A stretch of 21,817 nucleotides of DNA from JAJZQH01 sp041658465 (lineage in GTDB: Bacteria > UBA10199 > 2-02-FULL-44-16 > JAAZCA01): positions 1 through 21,817 of the forward strand of contig JBBAAC010000013.1 in assembly GCA_041658465.1 (NCBI GenBank), given 5' to 3'. The notes under the pieces are model-generated. The model saw only the letters and a program-made list of their open reading frames with translations. It did not search any database and was not told the origin of the DNA. This document shows positions 15,737-21,817 of this stretch, one piece after another. The position numbers and the translations under genes are program-made. Numbering within the stretch: position 1 is the first letter of the stretch; each line of letters opens with the position of its first letter.

Positions 15737-15763
15737 GCAACTTTTTCCCTGTACCCGCGATAA
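15737..15763 (+). promoter_or_regulatory. Shared promoter motif, copy facing the 15794 gene
   Basis: It reads GCAAC, 15 bases, GCGATAA, with TTTTT directly after GCAAC as in the 18586 copy. A start near 15770 gives a leader of about 24-30 bases. Confidence 0.55.
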
Positions 15764-15793
15764 ACTCCGTGACCTGTTCATGATGGACTGGGC

Positions 15794-16759
15794 ATGCCTA
15801 TGACCATACCTGGAGAGCTTGGCGACATCAGCCTTTCAATGTCGCTCCTGGCTGCCGCTGGTACCGCGGATGGCACCCTCGCATCTGATGGCACCCCAAT
15901 ATCTGATGGCAGCGCGGCTGAGGACGCGGAATCTTTAAGGCCTACCAACGACAACGCCGAAGACAACGGCACACGGAGCCTTGCTGTCAAGGTTTCCACA
16001 TACTCCAAGGATGAGGCCGGCGACGCTGTCCTCGATACTGCGATGTCGCGCCTTGGCCACAGCATCTCGGATGCAGTGGTCACTGTCGGCGATTCGCTCG
16101 TGCTCTCGCGATGGCTGCGCGGGATATATTCCGAGTTCAGCGGTCTGGATGCCGAGGGCCGGATGCAGAGGCTTGTCAGCCTCGCAGGTCATGTGCACAT
16201 CGCCCATATGCCCATGCCGGGGGGTGAGGGGAGCGCTGATTTTCAGGTAGTGACGATAGCGAATCGTCAGGCGGACATTTACTCTGTTCCGACTGATCGG
16301 CACATGCGGCAGTACCGGATATTCGAGCACGACGCTGCGCAGTCAGTGATCGCATATACCTCTGATCCTGATGATGCGTATCGCCGGTTACGCAAGGATT
16401 TCTTGACCACTGACCGTAATGCTATAGGGGATCTGCTCAGCGGTATCCGAGAGAACATCGCAGTTGACGATATCCGCGGCCTCAGTGCGCTGCATTATGC
16501 CAGGGTCCTCACGCTGAAATTCGAATCGCTCGCAAGGATTCTGGATAGCGATGTTAACAGGAGAGGTGAGCCTGCGTTGTTGGGAAGCGAAGGGGAGGTC
16601 ATGCTGGAGACGCTCTGGGAGCATTTTCAGACGGCCCGCATGGCGCTCATCAACGGAAAAGGCATCCCCGAGGGCTTTGACGCATCAAACCAATCTTTGA
16701 TGTTATTTCTTGGACGCCCCGGGACCCACGGCCTCCATCTTACGACCAACAACGAATAA
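15794..16759 (+). CDS. Hypothetical protein, paralog of the 18640 protein (DFQ...HMRQY family)
   Basis: The 321-residue product has an S/A/T/D-rich, probably disordered N-terminus (about 1-65) and no signal peptide or membrane helix. It shares with the 18640 product DFQ (149-151), an 18-residue gap, then HMRQY (170-174). It also shares ARILD (247-251), GEP (258-260) and LWEHF (274-278). Otherwise similarity is low, so this looks like an old duplication. I do not recognise the fold. It faces the toxin-like 16766 gene with a six-base gap and shares its promoter motif. The ATG at 15794 has no clear ribosome binding site and the ATG at 15800 is an equal candidate. A disordered start on a soluble protein, next to a toxin-like gene, fits an exported effector, but this is speculation. 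Confidence 0.8.
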   Translation: MPMTIPGELGDISLSMSLLAAAGTADGTLASDGTPISDGSAAEDAESLRPTNDNAEDNGTRSLAVKVSTYSKDEAGDAVLDTAMSRLGHSISDAVVTVGDSLVLSRWLRGIYSEFSGLDAEGRMQRLVSLAGHVHIAHMPMPGGEGSADFQVVTIANRQADIYSVPTDRHMRQYRIFEHDAAQSVIAYTSDPDDAYRRLRKDFLTTDRNAIGDLLSGIRENIAVDDIRGLSALHYARVLTLKFESLARILDSDVNRRGEPALLGSEGEVMLETLWEHFQTARMALINGKGIPEGFDASNQSLMLFLGRPGTHGLHLTTNNE

Positions 16760-16765
16760 AGGACC

Positions 16766-18448
16766 TCAGTGCACTTGCCTGGAATTTTTCCACTCCAGGA
16801 GCAGTCGATATGCTGTCTTGATTCGCATTTCCTGCTCGTTTGGCCGCCCTTTTTCCTCGCACAAGAAGATCACGAACTTATCGCCGTCACGCGTGAAATA
16901 TGTCCGATAACCCGGGCCATCGAAATCCCGCACTTCAAAAAGCCCCGGGTAGTCTTTGCCGAGGTCTTTGATTCTCGTGTTCTTCCAGGCCGTGGACGTG
17001 TTCATCTGTTCGCTTGCCCATTGCAATCTGGCAACGAGGCCATTTTTTCCGACTTGTGAAGACACCCTTCCATATGCGGTGACGTTAGAAGGCAGATTGA
17101 GATCAGCAGGTGCCGCTGACTCGCGCATTACGGTCAGAAGCTCTACGTATTCCCCACCTTCAAAACGACCCACTCCCTTTGCAGCTTTCACAATTGCTTC
17201 AAGATTAGAGCTGATCTGTCTTGATGCAGTGTCTGCCACAAGGTCTGTTGACTGCGCACCAGTACCCCTGGCCGCTTCATCGGTCATTGCATAGATGTCT
17301 TTGAGGCCTGCGGTGATCAGCTGGCGGACCCCGTCGCCTTCATGGCCCTTTGGCGCGTGCATGTATATCTTCTTCAGCGCCGCAATCTGTTCCAGCACAG
17401 TTTCTTTGTTGCCGTTGCCGTACAGGTCCATGAACGTTGCAATGTCATCTGCAGCGCGGCCTGCCTCTGTCCCGTCCCAGGATGCCACTTCAGGGAAGAA
17501 CTGGGGGTCGATTGCGAGCGTGCGGCCGTTCTCTGAGATCACGGGCAATGCATTGATCGTCACAAAGGGCGGGATGAGGGCATCGATCGATGTGCCGCCT
17601 GTAGTCGCTGAAGCGCCTGCCTCGGAAGCGATTGCCCCGTCTATTGCCATGGCGCGACCGCTGCCGCCTGCAGTTGCATAGACATATTCGGGGAACAAGC
17701 CCATGCCTCCTCCGCCGCCGACTTTTGGGAGGACATCCTTGAGTGCGCGAATGGGTGCTGAAAGGAACTCTCCGACCTGCATCCCGCGCATTGCGCCTGC
17801 ACCGCCGAGTATTGCGAGTGTTGCGTTTATGTCGTGCTCGGCCATTGGTGAGCCGTTGATAGCACCATGCAGCCGATCGTAGATCATGTAACCTGTTCCA
17901 GCCACAGAGCCTGCAATACCCAGGGCCTCCAGCGCAGTGCGCCCCCAAGGGTGGAGCGATGCGATCGTCGCAGCGCCGACTATGACGCCGGTGACCAAGG
18001 GATTATCCGAAATCGAGTGGGCAATTTGCCGTGCCTCTTCCTGCCGCTGATTTACATAATGATCGCCGCTGTCCGCCATGCTCTTGGCGAAAGTCATGCC
18101 GCCGGTGGATTCGAGCTGCTTGCTGGTATAGGTGAGGCCGCTGCCCTTGAGGGGGGTTTCGTTGACCCATTGGCCGGTGGCGGGAATATCGTAGGCCTCG
18201 GGCCACTTGATCTCGTCGCCGTTGAGCTGCACGTTATCGATCCGGTCGCCCCAGCTCGTGATCGCCGTGTCGCCGCTGTCAGGTCGGCCGTTCTCGTTTG
18301 TGTCCACAACGTCTGTGATGCGGTTGCCTAAACCGCCGGAGCCGATGCCCGTGAGCCTGGAGAGGAAATTGAAAGAAGAACCTTCAGGAAGGACTACGTT
18401 CCATTCGCCTATATTGAAGACCTTATAAAGCTTTGTTTCGTCTGCCAT
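16766..18448 (-). CDS. Toxin-like multidomain protein with C-terminal RelE/HigB (Gp49-type) domain
   Basis: The 560-residue protein has a polar N-terminal module with a DTNENGRPDSGD loop (49-60, calcium-type). Next is a Gly/Ala-rich region with hydrophobic stretches (about 150-190 and 208-222; IVGAATIASLHPWGRTALEALGIAGSVAGTGYMIYD), reminiscent of pre-toxin segments of polymorphic toxins. A long helical middle follows. The last 105 residues (about 455-556) resemble the RelE/HigB fold of Gp49-like toxins: RIKDLGKDYPGLFEVR, YRTYFTRDGDKFVIFLCEEK, and KTAYRLLLEWK. Such domains usually cleave ribosome-bound mRNA or inhibit translation. A delivered toxin with a C-terminal tip is the best reading; no antitoxin or immunity gene lies next to it. 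The start at 18448 is fixed by GGGGAG in a hairpin. Confidence 0.83.
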   Translation of the reverse strand: MADETKLYKVFNIGEWNVVLPEGSSFNFLSRLTGIGSGGLGNRITDVVDTNENGRPDSGDTAITSWGDRIDNVQLNGDEIKWPEAYDIPATGQWVNETPLKGSGLTYTSKQLESTGGMTFAKSMADSGDHYVNQRQEEARQIAHSISDNPLVTGVIVGAATIASLHPWGRTALEALGIAGSVAGTGYMIYDRLHGAINGSPMAEHDINATLAILGGAGAMRGMQVGEFLSAPIRALKDVLPKVGGGGGMGLFPEYVYATAGGSGRAMAIDGAIASEAGASATTGGTSIDALIPPFVTINALPVISENGRTLAIDPQFFPEVASWDGTEAGRAADDIATFMDLYGNGNKETVLEQIAALKKIYMHAPKGHEGDGVRQLITAGLKDIYAMTDEAARGTGAQSTDLVADTASRQISSNLEAIVKAAKGVGRFEGGEYVELLTVMRESAAPADLNLPSNVTAYGRVSSQVGKNGLVARLQWASEQMNTSTAWKNTRIKDLGKDYPGLFEVRDFDGPGYRTYFTRDGDKFVIFLCEEKGRPNEQEMRIKTAYRLLLEWKNSRQVH

Positions 18449-18470
18449 GGCTATCTCCCCAGAGATAGCC
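18449..18470 (-). promoter_or_regulatory. Hairpin that covers the ribosome binding site of the toxin-like gene
   Basis: Directly before the ATG at 18448, the minus-strand RNA has GGCUAUCUC, loop UGGG, GAGAUAGCC: nine perfect pairs. The ribosome binding bases GGGGAG lie in the loop and the stem's 3' arm, and the predicted leader (from about 18479) is little more than this hairpin. Translation would therefore be weak unless the hairpin opens. Confidence 0.7.
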
Positions 18471-18485
18471 CCCCCTCATATATTA

Positions 18486-18512
18486 TTATCGGCAATTTCC
18501 GGCAAAAGTTGC
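18486..18512 (-). promoter_or_regulatory. Shared promoter motif, copy facing the toxin-like gene
   Basis: The minus strand reads GCAAC, 15 bases, CCGATAA with a preceding G (GCCGATAA, the sigma-28 -10 consensus). TTTTG follows GCAAC. This copy and the one at 18586 are divergent, separated by an AT-rich stretch of about 73 bases. Confidence 0.6.
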
Positions 18513-18585
18513 TTGCTTATTATAGTGCTAATTAGTTAATAATAACAATAAGTTATAAACTATCGCAGCGGGCTTCAGAAATCTG

Positions 18586-18612
18586 GCAACTTTTTCTCCA
18601 GGGGCGCGATAA
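18586..18612 (+). promoter_or_regulatory. Shared promoter motif, copy facing the 18640 gene
   Basis: It reads GCAAC, 15 bases, GCGATAA, with TTTTT after GCAAC. Transcription near 18619 would leave a leader of about 21 bases. The ribosome site AAGG lies six bases before the ATG. Confidence 0.58.
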
Positions 18613-18639
18613 TAAGGGCAGGACAGGCAAAGGCATACT

Positions 18640-19602
18640 ATGACCACTACCGCGGGTTCTAATGTCATAAATCTGGCGTCCTATTTGAGTGCGAGCTTTG
18701 CAGCAGGTGGCGCTGGCCAAGCGGAGATTTCAGCTGATGAGTGCATAGCCGATGCAGGTTCGGATCGTCCGCCTTCAGGCCTTGAAGGCGGTTTCACCTT
18801 AAATGGAGATGGATTTAGTGCAGTGCTGCTGCCGCTCTTTCCAAAAAAGCACGGCGGCAACGGCAGTGGCGGCGCTACCGACATTGTGAATGTAAGATAC
18901 ACGACCTTTCAGGAAGAGCCCAAATTATACAATTTTGACACGGTCCTTGCTGTGGCATCTGAGCGGCTGCGCATAGGAGACCTTGCGCTTTCCGGAGCGA
19001 TCGTCGTCATCGGTGCCGAGTTGTTCCGCGGAGAAAACATTCAGGATATTTTCAAACGCATCATCAACCAGTCTGGAAACTGGAGGGCGACCGTAGGGAT
19101 GTGGGGCGGAACCCGTGGGGCCATCGAATTCAGGTCCATCCTCCAAACAGGTTCCTCAGCTGAATCCTCTGATTTTCAGATCATCCGGGTTGCCCCTTCT
19201 ACTGAACATCTAAACAAGGAGCCCGATCACTCGCATATGCGGCAATACTGGTTGAGGGTCGGCGACGAAAGGCGGGGGGCCAGGCTCATCGTCGACTGGA
19301 CGCGGTATCCTTATCGAGAGCACAGAGGCTCACAGAGGGCTTCTCTGCACAACGCGGTCACGGATGCGCAGGCACTGCTCAAGCGTCTGCGGGGCAATGA
19401 CCGCAGCGTGGTCAACGAGGCGATGGCAAAGGCTATTCTGATGGAGGCTATTGCCAGGCGCCTGGACAACGAGAGGCCGATCGGGGAGCCGCGCGTTATG
19501 GGTGACGATATGAATAAAATGATCTATGAGATATGGCTTCACTCTTTGGGGATGTCTCACCCGCCTGTCCCGCCGATATTGAGATACAAGGTTCGTACTT
19601 GA
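18640..19602 (+). CDS. Hypothetical protein, paralog of the 15794 protein (DFQ...HMRQY family)
   Basis: The 320-residue product has a disordered start rich in S, A and G, then a core with VVIGAELF near 122-129. DFQ (178-180), an 18-residue gap and HMRQY (199-203) match the 15794 protein exactly in spacing. ARRLD (272-276), GEP (282-284) and IWLHSL (298-303) also align. There is no signal peptide, catalytic motif or recognised domain. It diverges from the toxin-like gene with 191 bases between the ATGs and converges on the aldolase gene with a three-base gap. Both paralogs and the toxin share the promoter motif, so I expect them to be expressed together. Delivery helper, effector or immunity role cannot be told from the sequence. 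Confidence 0.83.
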   Translation: MTTTAGSNVINLASYLSASFAAGGAGQAEISADECIADAGSDRPPSGLEGGFTLNGDGFSAVLLPLFPKKHGGNGSGGATDIVNVRYTTFQEEPKLYNFDTVLAVASERLRIGDLALSGAIVVIGAELFRGENIQDIFKRIINQSGNWRATVGMWGGTRGAIEFRSILQTGSSAESSDFQIIRVAPSTEHLNKEPDHSHMRQYWLRVGDERRGARLIVDWTRYPYREHRGSQRASLHNAVTDAQALLKRLRGNDRSVVNEAMAKAILMEAIARRLDNERPIGEPRVMGDDMNKMIYEIWLHSLGMSHPPVPPILRYKVRT

Positions 19603-19605
19603 GGA

Positions 19606-21039
19606 TCAATCCGCGTTCGGGTTATCGTCGTGCTCGATCTTCGCGGATTTTTTGGGCGCCGCTGCGGTCGAGAACGGATGGTGAACGGCCACAGGCTTCA
19701 GGAATTTCGCGATCGTATTGCTGCTCCCCTTGATGTTAAGCCTCGTGAAGAGCATGTCGAACTGTCTCGCGAGCTCACTCATGAGGGCGCTCCTCGTGTT
19801 GTCTGTGAGCGACCACATCTCCTTCTTGAACGGGCCCAGCGCCTTCTTGCGCGCCTTGTAGTAGAACTGCTCGTTTGTCATGTCGGGCTTTCGCTCGTCC
19901 GCCGCGTTATGATCCAGCCACTTGTAGATGTTCTCCTTGAGCGTGCGCGGCAGGGAGGTGGAATCCAGGATCGTGTTCTGGAAGCCCGTCGCCAGATGGA
20001 CCTCCATAGTCTGATGCTTGGGGAACTGGTCGAACGCCGACTCGGGCAGCGTGGAAGCGCCGTGCTGCACAACCCCGCCGATGCCGAACTGAGTGCGGGC
20101 CAGCGCGCCGAGCGTGTCGAGGGCAGCAAAATCCAGCGCCACCTTTGCGATCGAGCCGTCGGGCAGCGGCACGCCGCCGTGGCTCGTGCCGGTCTGTATC
20201 GAGATCTTGCTGATGCCTTCGGTCCCGCGGCCGAGCGATGAGTTGTAGCCTTCCATGAATGCGGTCAGTTCCTCGGGCGTGGAGTTCTTTGTGCCGACCT
20301 CGCCGATCTCCCCGCCGACCGATACCGCGACCCCCTTGGGCTGACATGCGCGTACGTGCCTTGTGAGCTCCGCAGCGGTCTCGAAATTGGCGCGCTGCTG
20401 CTCCATGACCGTGGGCTTTGAGAGGTCCACGAGCGTGGATGTGTCGATGTCTATATTGTAGAAACCCGCGTCGATGGACTCCGTTATCAGGTCCTTGATG
20501 GACTGGATCTCGGCCTTCGGGTCGGCCGCGAACTTCTTTGCATTCGCCTGGAAATGATCGCCCTGGATGAAGACCGGCGCCTTCCATCCCTCGCGCAGCG
20601 CGGCCGCGAGCACGCAGGTGACGTACTCGGAGGGGCGCTGTGCAGTGTAGTTCATTTCCGACTTGGCGATTTCGAAGATGCAGGCGCTCGAGTCGATGCG
20701 CAGGAGCGACTTGAAGATCGTGCGGGCCACGTCATAGGTCATGCAGCGCAAGTTGATGGCGGGCACAGTCATATCCTTCCATTCGTCCTTCGCGCGGGCC
20801 ATGTACAGATCGTGGATCGTGGAAGAGGGGCAGCCGAGGTGCTGGCTCGCCTCCCAGATCACCCAGCGCGCCACGTTGCGCACCGGTTCTTCCGTTGCAA
20901 AGACGGCGTTCCACACGAGCTTGTCAGCGGCCTCGTGGCGGAAACGGTGCTCGTCCTTAATGCTGAGTTTTTCTCCATCGATGTCAATGGCGCCTTTGCA
21001 CGCGGCCTTGAGCGCATCGATACTGTTCCAGAGGTCCAT
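19606..21039 (-). CDS. Class II fructose-bisphosphate aldolase family protein
   Basis: The family (PF01116) cleaves or forms ketose bisphosphates with a divalent metal. Likely ligands and catalytic residues are D161 and H162 (FIQGDHFQ), E244 (GGEIGEVG), H287 (QTGTSHGG) and H326 (VQHGAST). DGSIAKVALDFAALDTLG follows. At 477 residues it is longer than typical (about 350) because of an N-terminal helical extension (1-100) and about 110 extra residues after the barrel, with a Lys/Ala-rich tail. The family also includes tagatose-bisphosphate and related aldolases, so the exact sugar is open. The start at 21039 has GGAGG five bases upstream. It lies about 100 bases after the aminotransferase gene on the same strand; a hairpin repeat lies between them. 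Confidence 0.93.
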   Translation of the reverse strand: MDLWNSIDALKAACKGAIDIDGEKLSIKDEHRFRHEAADKLVWNAVFATEEPVRNVARWVIWEASQHLGCPSSTIHDLYMARAKDEWKDMTVPAINLRCMTYDVARTIFKSLLRIDSSACIFEIAKSEMNYTAQRPSEYVTCVLAAALREGWKAPVFIQGDHFQANAKKFAADPKAEIQSIKDLITESIDAGFYNIDIDTSTLVDLSKPTVMEQQRANFETAAELTRHVRACQPKGVAVSVGGEIGEVGTKNSTPEELTAFMEGYNSSLGRGTEGISKISIQTGTSHGGVPLPDGSIAKVALDFAALDTLGALARTQFGIGGVVQHGASTLPESAFDQFPKHQTMEVHLATGFQNTILDSTSLPRTLKENIYKWLDHNAADERKPDMTNEQFYYKARKKALGPFKKEMWSLTDNTRSALMSELARQFDMLFTRLNIKGSSNTIAKFLKPVAVHHPFSTAAAPKKSAKIEHDDNPNAD

Positions 21040-21063
21040 GGTTTCCTCCGTTGATTAAGAGTC

Positions 21064-21140
21064 GAAGCATGAAGCATGAAGCATGAAGCAAAATCAAGGA
21101 ACTTTGGTTTTTTTCCTGCCTCATGCATCCTGCTTCATGC
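21064..21140. repeat. GAAGCAT tandem and inverted repeat element
   Basis: Nearly four tandem copies of GAAGCAT (21064-21090) end in GCATGAAGCA, which pairs perfectly with TGCTTCATGC at 21131-21140 around a 40-base loop. It lies directly after the aminotransferase stop and may end or attenuate transcription into the aldolase gene. Dispersed GCATGAAG elements of this kind occur in many uncultivated bacterial genomes (from memory). Confidence 0.7.
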
Positions 21141-21141
21141 A

Positions 21142-21817
21142 TCATGTGAGCTTAGCCAGGGCTTCTGCCAGGCGCCGCATTCCTTCCTCGATATTCTCGC
21201 GGGAGGTGGCGTAGGAGAGGCGGATGTAGCCGGGGACCCCGAACGGGTCGCCGCTGACCGTGGCGATGTGCGCGGACTCCAGCAGGTATTCTGCCAGGGC
21301 AGTGGCGTCGGTTATGTGCCTGCTTCCGGCGCTACGGCCGATGAACGTGCGCATGTTGGGAAGCAGGTAGAATGTGCCGTCCGGCACGTGGCAGCGCACG
21401 CCGGGGATGGCAAGCATCCGCTCGAGCATGAGGTCCCTGCGCGTCCGGAACTCGTCGCGCATCCTTAAGACCTCGTCCTGCTGGCCGCTGAGGGCCGCGA
21501 CGCAAGCCTTCTGCACGAAGCCCGGGATCCCGGAATTTTCCTGTTCCACCAGGGCGCCCATCTTTCCGATCACCTCGCGCGGCCCGGCCGCATATCCCAT
21601 GCGCCATCCGGTCATGGCGTATGCCTTGGAGACGCCGTTCACCACTATCGTGAGGTTTTTGGCCGGCGGATGCGCGGCGGCTATGGACGCGTGCGCAGTG
21701 TCCGTATAGATGAGCTTCTCGTATATCTCGTCGGAGATGATGGCGATGCCGCGATCCGTGCAGGCCTTGCCCAGCGCCGCGAGCTCGGCCCGTGCATAGG
21801 TGTTGCCGGTCGGGTTC
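21142..21817 (-). CDS. Class I/II (aspartate-type) aminotransferase, 5' part missing
   Basis: The frame enters from the right edge with NPTGNTYAR, the conserved substrate-binding motif, so only about the last 225 residues are present. ISDEIYEKLIY carries the Asp and Tyr that hold the cofactor. VNGVSKAYAMTGWRMGY contains the lysine (SK) that binds pyridoxal phosphate. RLSYATS near the end holds the Arg for the alpha-carboxylate. The segment matches aspartate or aromatic aminotransferases. The substrate cannot be fixed from this part. The aldolase gene follows on the same strand. Confidence 0.95.
   Translation of the reverse strand, partial: NPTGNTYARAELAALGKACTDRGIAIISDEIYEKLIYTDTAHASIAAAHPPAKNLTIVVNGVSKAYAMTGWRMGYAAGPREVIGKMGALVEQENSGIPGFVQKACVAALSGQQDEVLRMRDEFRTRRDLMLERMLAIPGVRCHVPDGTFYLLPNMRTFIGRSAGSRHITDATALAEYLLESAHIATVSGDPFGVPGYIRLSYATSRENIEEGMRRLAEALAKLT

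Noticed and set aside
21064..21090. Tandem repeat as a CRISPR array
   Set aside because: The unit is seven bases with no spacers.

Overview
The window looks like chromosome from an uncultivated, GC-rich Gram-negative bacterium of a deltaproteobacteria-like lineage. That placement is an inference. It rests on lipoprotein and Sec signals, strong GGAGG-type ribosome binding sites, a MalE-type periplasmic protein, and housekeeping genes mixed with lineage-specific genes. Several families of short palindromic repeats lie between or inside genes. I see no rRNA, tRNA, CRISPR array, integrase or transposase.

Layout. 1-2157 (minus, runs off the left edge): a periplasmic solute-binding domain joined by one membrane helix and a coiled coil to a probable winged-helix domain. 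2302-2718: a small lipoprotein. 2863-3963: an HNH-endonuclease-family protein. 3964-4643: non-coding, with two inverted-repeat elements. 4693-5934: an unassigned radical SAM protein. 6014-7915: a radical SAM enzyme of the MJ0619/tetraether-synthase type. 8132-8554: a small Cys- and Asp-rich protein. 8607-9329: a family 4 uracil-DNA glycosylase. 9364-13054: a zinc phospholipase C-like protein, then a soluble MgtE-like PRC/CBS protein paired with an NRAMP-related transporter. 13063-14790: coaC and coaB as separate genes plus a hypothetical. 15166-15720: an AMMECR1 protein. 15794-19602: three genes, two of them paralogs (plus strand) flanking a toxin-like protein with a RelE/HigB-type C-terminus (minus strand). 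19606-21817: a class II aldolase and a truncated class I/II aminotransferase, probably co-transcribed.

The main discovery is a promoter-like motif, CAAC-N15/16-NCGATA(A/T), usually with a G before CAAC. It occurs seven times and each copy faces a gene a short distance downstream: the solute-binding/winged-helix gene, the lipoprotein, the first radical SAM gene, the 8132 gene, both paralogs and the toxin-like gene. The right half matches the sigma-28 -10 element (GCCGATAA). The left half resembles ECF-type (AAC) or degenerate sigma-28 -35 elements, and the fixed spacing is typical of alternative sigma factors. The promoter-less housekeeping genes and the co-located unknown genes separate cleanly on this basis. 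I propose that the unknown genes form one alternative-sigma regulon, possibly of exported or effector-like proteins. No sigma factor or secretion system is encoded in the window, so this remains a hypothesis.

Many gene starts were set from ribosome binding sites and, at 4693 and 8132, from the position of the shared promoter.
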